Positions 27,759 through 36,593 of a stretch of 64,000 nucleotides of DNA are shown here, in pieces. The notes under the pieces were generated by a model. The model made no database searches. It saw only the letters and a list, made by a program, of their open reading frames with translations, and was not told the DNA's origin. How positions within the stretch are numbered: position 1 is the first letter of the stretch; every line of letters starts with the position of its first letter. Source of the stretch: Bradyrhizobium canariense (lineage in GTDB: Bacteria > Pseudomonadota > Alphaproteobacteria > Rhizobiales > Xanthobacteraceae); NCBI RefSeq assembly GCF_900105125.1, contig NZ_LT629750.1:2418001-2482000 (forward strand). The letters are read 5' to 3'. The position numbers and the translations under genes are program-made.

Positions 27759-27872
27759 CTATCCGAAAGCCGTCTCGAAACGCTTGACGCAGTTCGGCCG
27801 TGCTTCAGGGTTAATGATGCGCGGCTGGCGCTTGCCGGCCGGCGCGTCAAGCACCTGCCCGGCCTCCTGCCC
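27759..27872 (-). pseudogene. Decayed C-terminal tail of a D-2-hydroxyacid dehydrogenase
   Basis: On the minus strand this stretch reads GQVLDAPAGKRQPRIINPEA and then VKRFETAFG followed by a stop. The intact dehydrogenase at 33475-34524 ends EQVLDALDGKRPPRIINPEV, then VKRFEKAFG and four more residues. The match extends past the stop: both copies have GGAGAAAATTTCG on the minus strand about 40 bases (here) or 5 bases (intact copy) further on. Nothing of the rest of the gene is found; the upstream side runs into the acetamidase stop at 27894. The remainder of the 488-bp gap 27406-27893 shows no gene. Confidence 0.8.
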
Positions 27873-27893
27873 TCCGTCAAACTCCCCGCTTCA

Positions 27894-28823
27894 TCAGCCG
27901 AAGTACTTGGCGAGCACGCTCTTATCGACCTTGCAGATATAGGTATACTTTGGGTTGACCACCTGGGTGCAGCGTGCCTCGGCAATTTGACCGAGCAGCA
28001 TGTATCCTTCAGGCGCTGGAATCTTCCACCCGTCTTCCATCCAGTACACCATCTCCTCGAATGCGATGCGCATGGCGTCCTCAAGCGGGCGAGCGCATCC
28101 GAGCGTACAGATGTGCGTCGACGTCTCGATGCGCGGGTGATTTAGGCGCGGCGGAGCCTTCTCAAGCGATACTCTCACCGTAAGGGTCGCCGCTATCTCG
28201 ATCGCGCCCATCCCGTTGCACTCGCCGTCGCCCTGAATGGCATGGCAATCGCCCATGAACAGATGCGTGCCGTCCTTGTTGACCCGGAACATCACCGTAT
28301 TGCCGGTGGTGATTTCCTGTACGTCGAGATTGCCGCCATGCGGACCATTATCGACGGTCAGCACGGCGCCATGAACCGGCGCCACGCCGAGCACTCCGAT
28401 CATCGGCTTCACCGGCAGCTTGAGATGATCGTTCCAGTGCACGCGGCCGTCCTTGACCTCGACCACCCGGGTCTGCATGCCGAATTCCTTGCGCCGGACC
28501 CAATCGGGGAACATGCCGATGCCGGGCCACAACGCGGTGAAGCCAAGCTTGTCGAGCTCCATGTTGACGATCTCCACCTTCAACATGTCACCGGCTTTCG
28601 ACCCACGGACCTCGATCGGTCCGGTCGCGCCGTTGACGAACGGAAAGGTGACGTCGGCCGCCGTCAGTTGCTGTCCGAGATGGCGGATCGTGCCGTCATT
28701 GGCGTTAATCGCGCATTCCACCACGAAGGTCTCGCCTGGATCGACGCTGGCAATATAGTCATCGTTCCCCGACAGCGCGTATTTGATATTATTGATTTTG
28801 CTGATGCGCTTGGACATGTTCAC
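27894..28823 (-). CDS. Acetamidase/formamidase family protein
   Basis: 309 residues of the FmdA_AmdA type: EVRGSKAGDMLKVEIVN in the N-terminal part, GGNLDVQEITTGNTVMFRV in the middle and the family block MGDCHAIQGDGE near residue 190. These enzymes hydrolyse short amides to ammonia and the acid. It lies 33 bases after an Ssu/Tau-type permease gene and ends the four-gene minus-strand operon, so it probably acts on the imported compound. A second, distant family member lies at 32502-33440. Confidence 0.9.
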   Translation of the reverse strand: MNMSKRISKINNIKYALSGNDDYIASVDPGETFVVECAINANDGTIRHLGQQLTAADVTFPFVNGATGPIEVRGSKAGDMLKVEIVNMELDKLGFTALWPGIGMFPDWVRRKEFGMQTRVVEVKDGRVHWNDHLKLPVKPMIGVLGVAPVHGAVLTVDNGPHGGNLDVQEITTGNTVMFRVNKDGTHLFMGDCHAIQGDGECNGMGAIEIAATLTVRVSLEKAPPRLNHPRIETSTHICTLGCARPLEDAMRIAFEEMVYWMEDGWKIPAPEGYMLLGQIAEARCTQVVNPKYTYICKVDKSVLAKYFG

Positions 28824-28856
28824 TCCTCCCGAGCTATTGAACGACCGATTGAAGAT

Positions 28857-29708
28857 TCAGAGCTGACGGCGCCACGGCATCAGCAGCCGTTCGACCTTGC
28901 CGACAATGAAGGTCAAAATCAGCGCGAGCGCGATCGTGGCAACCAGCGCCGCGAATACTTTCGGAATCACGTAGAGAGAACCCGCCTTGAAGATGGCGTG
29001 CCCGAGCCCTTCGGAGGACGACATGAATTCGCCGACGATCGCGCCGATCAACGCGAAGCCAACCGTCAGCTTCAGTCCGGCAAAGATATCGGTCAGCGAG
29101 GCGGGCACCACGAGCTTGCGGAAAATCTGAAACTTCGATGCCCCCAACGTGCGCATCAGATTGATCTGGTCGGGATCGACGCCGACTGCGCCTTTATAGG
29201 ATGTGACCAAGGCAACGATGACTACCGACAGCGTGGACATCGCCACCTTCGAAATCAATCCGGTGCCGAACCAGATGATGATGATCGGAGCCAGCGCAAT
29301 AATGGGAATGGAGCCGACCGCGATCACAAAAGGCTCGACAACGCGAGACACGAACCGCGAATACCAGAGCGACAGGCCGATCACGGTGCCGACGAAGTTG
29401 CCGACGAAGAATCCGAGCAAGGTCTCGAGACCGGTCACATAGGTATCGCGCCACAAGCTGCCGTCGCGCGCCATCTGCCCCAAAAATCCAGCAATCGCCG
29501 ATGGCGAGCCGAACATGAATGCAGCCGCGCGGTTCTGCGACGTCGCGTAGTCCCAAAAGCCGAGGAATATGGCGAGGATAACGATCTGCGTGGCGAGCAC
29601 GATGGCGGTCGAACGAAACTTTTTCCATCGTCGTCCCGGGATCTGGACGGCAATCGGCTCGGACGAATCCGTTGAACGCGCCATTCCGGCGTCTACATCC
29701 GATGTCAT
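28857..29708 (-). CDS. ABC transporter permease, SsuC/TauC type
   Basis: 283 residues with about six hydrophobic segments in the BPD_transp_1 arrangement. GNFVGTVIGLSLWYSRFVSR and the EAA-like loop around LGASKFQIFRKLVVPASL are typical. It overlaps the ATPase gene by four bases (ATGA). Together with the ATPase and the binding protein it makes an importer of the nitrate/sulfonate/taurine/NMT1 class. Because an acetamidase gene follows, an amide or formamide-like nitrogen source is a reasonable cargo, by inference. Confidence 0.92.
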   Translation of the reverse strand: MTSDVDAGMARSTDSSEPIAVQIPGRRWKKFRSTAIVLATQIVILAIFLGFWDYATSQNRAAAFMFGSPSAIAGFLGQMARDGSLWRDTYVTGLETLLGFFVGNFVGTVIGLSLWYSRFVSRVVEPFVIAVGSIPIIALAPIIIIWFGTGLISKVAMSTLSVVIVALVTSYKGAVGVDPDQINLMRTLGASKFQIFRKLVVPASLTDIFAGLKLTVGFALIGAIVGEFMSSSEGLGHAIFKAGSLYVIPKVFAALVATIALALILTFIVGKVERLLMPWRRQL

Positions 29709-30535
29709 TGCAAGACCACGTCGAGATCGGCCCAGATGCGCCGAACATACTGACTGAATCCCTGGCTTTGGCGCATGGCCATCATATCGGTCCGCTCTTC
29801 GCCCAGTTCGATATCATAGGCGGCCTTGACGTAGGTCGGCCGCTTCGACAGCACGATGACGCGATCGGCAAGCGACACGGCCTCTTCGATATCGTGGGTG
29901 ATCAGCAGCAGCGACCGCTTGCTTCGCCGCACCAGCGCCGCCGTATCGTTCTCGATCAGGAGCTTGCTTTGGAAGTCCAGTGAGGCAAAGGGCTCATCCA
30001 GCAGCAAAACGTCGGGCTCGTTGACCAGGGTGCGAGCCAGCGCTACCCGCTGACGCATTCCACCCGAGAGTGTCGAAGGATAGTGGTCGGCGAAGCCATG
30101 GAGTCCAAGCTGGTCCAGCATGGCGCGACCGCGATCCTCAGCTTCGCCCGCGGCGACACCGCGAATTTCAAGCCCCAGCATGGCGTTGCCGAGGGCCGTC
30201 CGCCATGGCAGCAGCAGATCCTTCTGAAGCATATAGCCGACATTCTGCGGCTGGCCGGATACCTCGCGGCCATGCCAGCGGATTCGCCCGGAATCCGGCG
30301 TCAGCAGCCCGCACAGGGTGTTGAGCAGTGTCGTCTTTCCGCAGCCCGATGGGCCGACAATGCTGACGATCTCCCCCTCCCGGAGCGTCAGGCTGAGGTT
30401 TCCAATAACCGGAACGATACGCCCGCCGACCTCATAGCTCTTGGCAACGTGCTCCACGACCAGCGGCGGCACTGGAGCGACACTGATCGCGGTCTCGGCA
30501 TTCCCAGCGTTTTGACTGACGTCAACTCCGGTCAT
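29705..30535 (-). CDS. ABC transporter ATPase, SsuB/TauB type
   Basis: 276 residues with Walker A GPSGCGKTT near residue 58, Q-loop YMLQKDLLLPW, signature LSGGMRQR, Walker B VLLLDEPFASLD and H-loop LITHDIEEAV. The LLPW and DPFASLD-type motifs are typical of the nitrate/sulfonate/taurine subfamily. It overlaps both neighbours by four bases, so the operon is tightly coupled. An N-terminal extension of about 25 residues precedes the conserved VVEHVAKSYE. Confidence 0.93.
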   Translation of the reverse strand: MTGVDVSQNAGNAETAISVAPVPPLVVEHVAKSYEVGGRIVPVIGNLSLTLREGEIVSIVGPSGCGKTTLLNTLCGLLTPDSGRIRWHGREVSGQPQNVGYMLQKDLLLPWRTALGNAMLGLEIRGVAAGEAEDRGRAMLDQLGLHGFADHYPSTLSGGMRQRVALARTLVNEPDVLLLDEPFASLDFQSKLLIENDTAALVRRSKRSLLLITHDIEEAVSLADRVIVLSKRPTYVKAAYDIELGEERTDMMAMRQSQGFSQYVRRIWADLDVVLQ

Positions 30536-31578
30536 TTGAGGCTAGCGACCGCCTTTTCGGCGAACGAGTTGTCAATGATCTGATCGAACGGAACGGTGCC
30601 TTTGGCATTGCCAAGATAGACCTGCATGTCCATCAGGTTCTTCCACTGATCCTGCTTGGTGACGACGGACTGCGCCGGAATGAGATATTTGAGCTCCGCA
30701 TCGATGGCTTTGTCGACCACCTCACCCGGCAAATCCGGAAACTCCTGGCGCGCGACTTCCTTGGAGAAAGCGGGATCGGCATAGGTCTTGCGCGACGCCT
30801 CTTCGAACGAAGTGACGAGCGCCTGCACCATCTCGGGATCTTTCTGAATCGTGGAGGGCAGCACCATAATGCCGGTGTTGCAGAACGGGCCGATATAGCT
30901 TGAGAAATCGAACACAACCTTGGCGCCCTGCGCTTCGGCCGCGGCGACGCTCGGCTGATAGGCAATGGCGATATCCGCCTGGCCCGCGAGCATGGCGGCG
31001 ATCTCCGTGCCGGGATTCACCGGGACAATGGTGGCATCGACGCCCACTTTAAGGCCGGCCTTTTCGAGCAGCCGCTTCGCGACGCTATAATTGGTGTTCG
31101 GCTCGGGCGAAGTGACGATCTTCAGCCCCTTGAAGTCTTTGGGATCGGTAATCGGCTGAAGCGTCTTCGAGACGCCAAAATAGTGAGCGCGCTGCACCAC
31201 GGTTCCGACGACGACACCGGGGCCGCCATTCTCGCGCGAGATTTGCGCCATCGTTGCATCACCGATCGCGAAATCCGCCGATCCGCCAAGCACGGCCGCG
31301 AATGTCTGGGTGTCGCCGCCGGCGGCGCTCACCTGCATGTCGAGCCCGTTCTTTTTGAAGATGCCGCCATGCATGCCGACATACAGATTGATGTAGCCAA
31401 GGTTATGGACCGCTTCGCTAAAACGAACGGTCTTCAAGGTCGCCGCGCCTGCGCCACTCCAGCCGATCAGCGATGAAGCACCGACGCCGCCTGCGACAGC
31501 CGCCGACGTTGTCAGGAAGCGGCGGCGACTGAATGAATTGTTCGTCGGGGTGAAGGAATGGCGGAGACGATCGGTCAT
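30532..31578 (-). CDS. NMT1/SsuA-type periplasmic binding protein, Tat signal
   Basis: 348 residues from the ATG at 31578, preceded by AGGAG; the longer frame from 31620 lacks such a site. The N-terminus has the Tat motif SRRRFLTTSA followed by a hydrophobic stretch, so it is likely exported folded. The mature part matches the NMT1/SsuA family (FSEAVHNLGYINLYVGMHGG, AVLGGSADFAIGDATMAQ, MLAGQADIAIAYQPS). It is the first gene of the importer operon. Ligands in this family include sulfonates, taurine, nitrate, riboflavin and pyrimidine precursors. Confidence 0.91.
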   Translation of the reverse strand: MTDRLRHSFTPTNNSFSRRRFLTTSAAVAGGVGASSLIGWSGAGAATLKTVRFSEAVHNLGYINLYVGMHGGIFKKNGLDMQVSAAGGDTQTFAAVLGGSADFAIGDATMAQISRENGGPGVVVGTVVQRAHYFGVSKTLQPITDPKDFKGLKIVTSPEPNTNYSVAKRLLEKAGLKVGVDATIVPVNPGTEIAAMLAGQADIAIAYQPSVAAAEAQGAKVVFDFSSYIGPFCNTGIMVLPSTIQKDPEMVQALVTSFEEASRKTYADPAFSKEVARQEFPDLPGEVVDKAIDAELKYLIPAQSVVTKQDQWKNLMDMQVYLGNAKGTVPFDQIIDNSFAEKAVASLK

Positions 31579-31701
31579 GATTCTGAACTCCTCGCGAAAT
31601 ATCCGGCAATGGATGCGCAAAGATTAGTCCGCCAATCGAACGAGCAGCAAGTTAAAAGAAGCGACAGCAATTGCCCGGCGCAAGGCAGCGCGCGTCATTG
31701 C

Positions 31702-31716
31702 GTCACAAGCTGTGAC
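31702..31716. promoter_or_regulatory. Inverted repeat upstream of the NMT1-type operon
   Basis: GTCACA and TGTGAC are perfect 6-bp arms around AGC. The site is about 124 bases upstream of the binding-protein start on the minus strand, in a 339-bp gap (31579-31917) where no other gene was found. It could be an operator or an upstream activator site. No regulator gene lies beside it, so the factor is unknown. Confidence 0.35.
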
Positions 31717-31917
31717 AAAATTCCAAGCCGGTGAATGCGATTTGCAATTTGCGTGCTTCAAGAAGCGTCGCGATGAACAATCTATCGCCACGCCAAATGG
31801 CGTTATGTCGTTTTTGACATTATGGCCGCCCAAAGAAGCGTCGTCATATCACGCGAAAGACGCCCGACGTTTGCACACCTTGATTGAAGCGATCGGGTTG
31901 CACCGTCGATGGTGTCA

Positions 31918-32313
31918 TCAGGGATTGACCCGCAGCGACGCGAAGCGGCCGGTGAGAGCACCACCGCATTTTTCGGCCGCGATCCGGCTTGCCTGCTTTT
32001 GCTTGCGCTCCTCGTCGCGGCCGGGCGACGTGACCGTTGGCGTCACCGGCGGCGGCGGAGAGTCGCTCCGGCCAGGATCCCGCAAACGTTCGAACAGGTT
32101 GCTGACCAAACCGCGCAGTCGCATGTTCTCCGCCGCCAGTTCCTTCATCTTCACGACAGCGGGCGCGTTGAGACCGCCAAAACGACGGCGCCAGCGGTAA
32201 AATGTTCGAAGCGATACCCCGGCGGTGCTGCAAATCTCGGCGACGGATACGCCGGCGCTGGCTTCGTAAAGCAGATGCAGAATCTCGTTTTCGGTGAATC
32301 GGGAACGCCGCAT
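31918..32313 (-). CDS. Orphan IS3/IS911-type OrfA-like protein
   Basis: 131 residues. The N-terminus RRSRFTENEILHLLYEA and VAEICSTAGVSLRTFYRW form the HTH_Tnp_1 domain of IS3-family OrfA. A coiled-coil/leucine-zipper stretch follows (MKELAAENMRLRGLVSNLFE), then a Pro/Arg-rich tail that is unlike standard OrfA. No OrfB with a DDE catalytic core and no terminal inverted repeats were found on either side, so this cannot transpose by itself. It is either an IS remnant or a DNA-binding protein derived from one. It separates the two acetamidase loci. Confidence 0.7.
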   Translation of the reverse strand: MRRSRFTENEILHLLYEASAGVSVAEICSTAGVSLRTFYRWRRRFGGLNAPAVVKMKELAAENMRLRGLVSNLFERLRDPGRSDSPPPPVTPTVTSPGRDEERKQKQASRIAAEKCGGALTGRFASLRVNP

Positions 32314-32501
32314 CGGATGCCCCTTTTAAAACGTCCGAGACCAGGTGATCGGCTGAAGACCGAGCCGCCTTGGCGCGATCATAGCCCGAATATGACCGGC
32401 CCTCTAGAAATTCAGGAAGCTGCCGCCTCACCGCGGCGGACCATGCATCTTGCCCGCGATATCGGGAGCTGATTTGCTTCGTTCAATTCTGGAGCACTGC
32501 C

Positions 32502-33440
32502 ATGCCACGCCGTTATGAAATCCCGAGCACCCCTGAGGTTATGGTATGGGGATACCTCGATAGTTCGACCCCGCCCGTCCTTGAAGTGAGTTCGGGCGAC
32601 ATCGTCACCCTTCACAGCTTCCCGGCCGGTGGAAAGGAAACGCTGCCCGACGACCTCAGCATCGTGCCCGCGGATTACATGACTGCGCTCGAGACACTTC
32701 CGCCCGGACCGGGCCCGCATTTCATCACCGGACCGGTCTATGTGAGGGGCGCGCGTGTCGGAGACGCGTTGCAAATCGACATTCTCGACGTGAAGGTGCG
32801 GCAGGACTGGGGTTTCGTATCCATTCTGCCTTTGCTCGGCACCCTGCCCGACGAGTTCACCGACTACGAAACCATTCACCCGGCCATTGATCGTCAACGC
32901 AACGTCTGCACGATGCCGTGGGGTACGGAAATCCCGCTCGATCCTTTCTTTGGCATCATCGCAACCGCTCCGCCGCCGAGTTGGGGCCGCTGCGGCTCAC
33001 CGGTTCCGCGCGCCTTCGGCGGCAACATGGACAACAAGGAATTGCGTGCCGGGACCACGCTCTATCTGCCGGTGTTCAATGAAGGCGCGTTGTTCTTTGC
33101 GGGGGACGGCCACGCGGTGCAGGGCGACGGCGAAGTATGCATCACGGCGCTGGAAACCGGCGTCACCGGCAGCTTTCGTCTCACCGTGCGCAAGGACATG
33201 GAGCTGCATTGGCCATTTGCCGAAAGCGCCACGCATCTGATGTCGATCGGCCTCGACGAAGATCTCGACGACGCCGCGAAGCAGGCCGTCCGGGAGATGG
33301 TGAAGCACGTTTGCGCGCGCACCAATCTCACCCGCAATGAAGCCTATATGCTGTGTTCACTCGCGGGAAATTTGCGGGTCACTCAGCTCGTGGATGGCAA
33401 CAAGGGAATCCACATGCTTCTGCCAAAGTCATGTTTGTGA
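32502..33440 (+). CDS. Acetamidase/formamidase family protein
   Basis: 312 residues of the FmdA_AmdA family: TGPVYVRGARVGDALQIDIL, GGNMDNKELRAGTTLYLPV and FAGDGHAVQGDGE near residue 205 are family blocks. It differs considerably from the family member at 27894-28823, so the two likely use different amides or related substrates. It converges on the D-2-hydroxyacid dehydrogenase gene with only 34 bases between stop codons. No transporter gene is cotranscribed with it; the upstream 188 bases separate it from the OrfA-like gene. Confidence 0.9.
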   Translation: MPRRYEIPSTPEVMVWGYLDSSTPPVLEVSSGDIVTLHSFPAGGKETLPDDLSIVPADYMTALETLPPGPGPHFITGPVYVRGARVGDALQIDILDVKVRQDWGFVSILPLLGTLPDEFTDYETIHPAIDRQRNVCTMPWGTEIPLDPFFGIIATAPPPSWGRCGSPVPRAFGGNMDNKELRAGTTLYLPVFNEGALFFAGDGHAVQGDGEVCITALETGVTGSFRLTVRKDMELHWPFAESATHLMSIGLDEDLDDAAKQAVREMVKHVCARTNLTRNEAYMLCSLAGNLRVTQLVDGNKGIHMLLPKSCL

Positions 33441-33474
33441 TCCCGGGCCGGCGACAGCCGAAATTTTCTCCCCG

Positions 33475-34524
33475 TTAGGCCGGCGCGTATCCGAAAGCCT
33501 TCTCGAAACGCTTGACGTAGCTCGGCCATACTTCGGGGTTGATGATGCGCGGCGGGCGCTTGCCGTCGAGCGCATCGAGCACCTGTTCGGCTGCGATCCT
33601 GCCCATGTTTTCCCGCGCCTCCTTGGTCACACCGGCGGTGTGAGGGCTTGCCAGCACATTGTCGAACTGCAGCAGCGGATGGTCCGGCGGCGGCGGTTCC
33701 TTGGCCCAGACGTCGAGGCCTGCGCCCGCGATCTGCTTGTTGCGCAGGGCGTCCGCCAGTGCCGCCTCGTCGTGGATAAAGCCCCTCGCCGTCGTGATGA
33801 AATAGGCGTGCTTTTGCATCAGCGCGAATTGGCGCGCGCCGATCATGTTGCGATTATCCTTTGTCAGCGGACAGGAGATCGACACGTAATCGGAACGGCG
33901 CAGCAGCTCGTCCAATTCGACCTTCTCGCCGCCGCGGGCCGCCATCTCGGTTGCCGAAAGATAGGGATCGTAGGCCAGCACGTTCATCCGCAGCAGGCCC
34001 TTGCAGAGTTCGGCAACGCGGCGGCCGACATTGCCGAGCCCGACGATGCCGATGGTCTTGCCTTGCGCCTCGGTGCCCATCAACGAATTACGATTCACAT
34101 TCGGGTCACGCCGCAGCGCGCGATCGGCCTCGAGAATGCGCTTCGACAGTGTGAGCAGCATTCCGAGCGCGTGTTCGGCCACGGAATTGGCGTTGCCGCC
34201 CGACTGGTTGACGACGACCACGCCGGCTTCCGTGCAGGCCTCGACATCGACAGGATCAAAGCCGGCGCCATTGCTGGACACGATCAAGAGGTTCGGCGCA
34301 CGCCGCAGCAAATCCCGGCCGGCGTGAAAGTGCGGCGCCAGTTCGTCGCGTGCCGCACCAATTTGATAGACATGCGCGGACGCCAGGATCGGCGCGGCTG
34401 TCTCGTCCGGGCTTTCATTCTCGAGCCGGTCGAGGCGCACGTCGGGGCGCGCCCGCAGGATATCGGCATAGATTTGATGGGCGAGGTATTTGACGTAGAA
34501 CACGCGCTTGTTGTTGACGGACAT
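33475..34524 (-). CDS. D-2-hydroxyacid dehydrogenase (NAD-binding)
   Basis: 349 residues from the ATG at 34524; the frame continues 30 codons upstream into the neighbouring hydrolase and is not used. The Rossmann motif GIVGLGNVGRRVAE, the substrate-binding region VVVNQSGGNANSVAEHALG, catalytic Arg in TTARGFIHDEAAL and catalytic His in SPHTAGVT are all present. The family reduces 2-oxo acids or oxidises D-2-hydroxy acids (PGDH, hydroxypyruvate reductase). It follows a LigI-like hydrolase by 14 bases, so it is part of a three-gene operon with that gene and a Bug protein. A decayed copy of its 3' end lies near 27.8 kb. Confidence 0.92.
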   Translation of the reverse strand: MSVNNKRVFYVKYLAHQIYADILRARPDVRLDRLENESPDETAAPILASAHVYQIGAARDELAPHFHAGRDLLRRAPNLLIVSSNGAGFDPVDVEACTEAGVVVVNQSGGNANSVAEHALGMLLTLSKRILEADRALRRDPNVNRNSLMGTEAQGKTIGIVGLGNVGRRVAELCKGLLRMNVLAYDPYLSATEMAARGGEKVELDELLRRSDYVSISCPLTKDNRNMIGARQFALMQKHAYFITTARGFIHDEAALADALRNKQIAGAGLDVWAKEPPPPDHPLLQFDNVLASPHTAGVTKEARENMGRIAAEQVLDALDGKRPPRIINPEVWPSYVKRFEKAFGYAPA

Positions 34525-34538
34525 TGTCGAGCAGACCT

Positions 34539-35432
34539 TCAGTTCGGAAATCCATAGAGCCGGGCGGGATTGGTGACGAGAATGCGGTGCTGCGTCGCCG
34601 TGTCCGGCGTCCACTGCTGAAACAGTTCAAACAGATGCGTGGCGTTCGGCATCTCGCCCTCGACGCGGGGATGCGGCCAGTCGCCTCCCCATACCAGCCG
34701 CTCCGGATTGGCGCGGACCAGCGCCTCATGGAACGGCCGGGCATCGGGATAGTCGGGCGCAGCGCGGCTGAGCCGATGGGCGCCCGATACTTTGGCCCAG
34801 CACCAGCCATCACCGACGGCGCGCAACAGACTTTGGAAACCCGCGGTCGCGGTGCCAGCGCGGGCATCGGTGCGGCCCATGTGATCGATCACGACCGGCA
34901 GACCGAGCGATTTCAAAACCGGAATCGTCTCGGGCAAATCCTTCACATCGATCCAGAGTTGAAGATGCCATCCGAGCTCCGCCATCACAGGCGCCAGCAC
35001 CTGCGCCGCGCTCAACGGCACGCCGCCGCGATAATGCAATTGCCCGTCACGGAAGAAATGATTGAAGCGCAATCCCCTGACGCCGAGACGATTCCAGCTG
35101 CGCAGATCGGCCGGCGAGACGTCAGCGTCGGCGACCGCGACACCGCGCAGCCGCGCCGGCTGGCGTTCGAGCGCATCGAGCATGGCGGAATTGTCGTGGC
35201 CGTGTGCACTGCCCTGCACCAGCACCCCGCGCGCAAATCCGATCGTGTCGAGCATCCCGAGATATTTTGCGAGCGGCGCATCCGGCGGCGTGTAACTGCG
35301 ATCGGCGGCGTAAGGGAATTGATCGGCCGGACCAAACACATGGGCATGCGTATCGCACGCGTTCGGCGACGGCGGCACTTTGGGACTGGTAACGTCAAGC
35401 GGCGGCAGGCAGGCTGGAATCGTCGGCATCAT
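34539..35432 (-). CDS. LigI-like amidohydrolase (2-pyrone-4,6-dicarboxylate lactonase family)
   Basis: 297 residues from the ATG at 35432, which overlaps the Bug stop codon (ATGA). Its blocks follow LigI, the metal-independent lactonase of protocatechuate 4,5-cleavage: CDTHAHVFGPADQFPYA, GFARGVLVQGSAHGHDN, GVRGLRFNHFF, VVIDHMGRTDA, VWGGDWPHPR and ILVTNPARLYGF. LigI opens 2-pyrone-4,6-dicarboxylate to 4-oxalomesaconate, the substrate of LigJ at 18.6-19.7 kb. Family members also include other lactonases, so the exact substrate is open. Next to a dehydrogenase it may act on a lactone or enol-lactone of a hydroxy acid. Confidence 0.85.
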   Translation of the reverse strand: MMPTIPACLPPLDVTSPKVPPSPNACDTHAHVFGPADQFPYAADRSYTPPDAPLAKYLGMLDTIGFARGVLVQGSAHGHDNSAMLDALERQPARLRGVAVADADVSPADLRSWNRLGVRGLRFNHFFRDGQLHYRGGVPLSAAQVLAPVMAELGWHLQLWIDVKDLPETIPVLKSLGLPVVIDHMGRTDARAGTATAGFQSLLRAVGDGWCWAKVSGAHRLSRAAPDYPDARPFHEALVRANPERLVWGGDWPHPRVEGEMPNATHLFELFQQWTPDTATQHRILVTNPARLYGFPN

Positions 35433-36397
35433 TCGGCCTTTATGCCGGCGGCCTTGATGATCGGCCCCCATTTTTCGTAGTCGGCGTGGATCCTGGCGTC
35501 GAACTGCTGCGGCGTGCTGCCGATCGGCATGGCGCCGAGCTTGGACAGCCGCTCCTTCACAGGTTCCGTGTTCAAAGCCGCAACGAAGTCGTGCGAAAGT
35601 TTTGCGACCAGTTCCGGGGGCATGTTGCCCGGAGCGAGCAGCCCCCACCACACCTCGGTGTCATAGCCCGGCACGGTCTCGGCCATGCTGGGCACATTGG
35701 GCAGAAATGACGCCCGCGAAGCGCTGGTGACGGCAAGCGCTCGGACGGTGCCGGCTTCCAACTGTCCCACCGATTCCGGTCCGTTGTTAAAGGACAGCGG
35801 AATTTGCCCGGCGAGCAGATCGTTGATCGCCGGCGCGCCGCCTTTGTAGGGAATCGGGGTGATGTCGATCTTGGCGAGGCCCTTGAGCAACTCGCCGGCG
35901 AGATGCGTCGAGGTCCCGTTGCCCGCGTGTCCGAACGACAGCGAGCCCGGCTTCGCCTTCGCCTCCGCGATCACATCACCAAGCGTCTTGAACGGAGAGT
36001 CCTTGCGCACCAGCAGGATATTGGGTGACGAGGCCAACAACGAAATCGGCGTGAAGTCCTTGAAGGTGTCGTAGGGAAGTTTTGCGTACAGGAACGCATT
36101 GGTGGGGTGGCCGCTGGCGACCACCATCAGCGTGTAGCCGTCAGGCGGCGATGTCGCCAGCGCCTGCGAAGCAATCACGCCGCCCGCGCCCGGCCGGTTT
36201 TCAACGACGACGGACTGGCCCCAGGTTCGGGAAACGGCGTCACCCAAGGTGCGCGCCAGGATGTCGACGGCGCCACCGGCGGGATAGGGCACGAAAATAT
36301 GCACGGGTCTGGTCGGGAACGCCGGCTCCGCTGATGTAGCCGGGCCCGCGGCAAGCAGGGCCACCGCCGCGACTAATATCCGAAACCAGCTGGCCAC
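35429..36397 (-). CDS. Bug/TctC-family periplasmic binding protein
   Basis: 322 residues. A signal peptide covers about residues 1-22 (hydrophobic LVAAVALLAAGPAT, cut near TSA). The mature part shows FPTRPVHIFVPYPAGGAVD, VVENRPGAGGVIASQ and ITPIPYKGGAPAINDLLAG, the Bug pattern. It binds a carboxylate in the periplasm. No TctA/TctB genes are present. First gene of an operon with the LigI-like hydrolase and the dehydrogenase, and divergent from the ThDP decarboxylase genes. Confidence 0.91.
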   Translation of the reverse strand: MASWFRILVAAVALLAAGPATSAEPAFPTRPVHIFVPYPAGGAVDILARTLGDAVSRTWGQSVVVENRPGAGGVIASQALATSPPDGYTLMVVASGHPTNAFLYAKLPYDTFKDFTPISLLASSPNILLVRKDSPFKTLGDVIAEAKAKPGSLSFGHAGNGTSTHLAGELLKGLAKIDITPIPYKGGAPAINDLLAGQIPLSFNNGPESVGQLEAGTVRALAVTSASRASFLPNVPSMAETVPGYDTEVWWGLLAPGNMPPELVAKLSHDFVAALNTEPVKERLSKLGAMPIGSTPQQFDARIHADYEKWGPIIKAAGIKAE

Positions 36398-36593
36398 GGC
36401 ATCCCTCCCGATATTCTCGTTACTTCTCTTATGGCACGCAGCCGCGGCCTGAGCATCGTCCCGAGGCGCAGATCACGGCAACGATCGAGACATGTTGACA
36501 ATCCCGAAGATCGCGTCAAGTTCGGCGCCTCGACAGGACCGCTGGCGGTAATGTTGCGAAACAAACATCGTCGCGAAGTACAGGGAGAATGCG

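Noticed and set aside
31844..32431. Alternative minus-strand frame overlapping the OrfA-like gene
   Set aside because: Different frame of the same DNA without motif; the OrfA-like frame has a clear helix-turn-helix and zipper.
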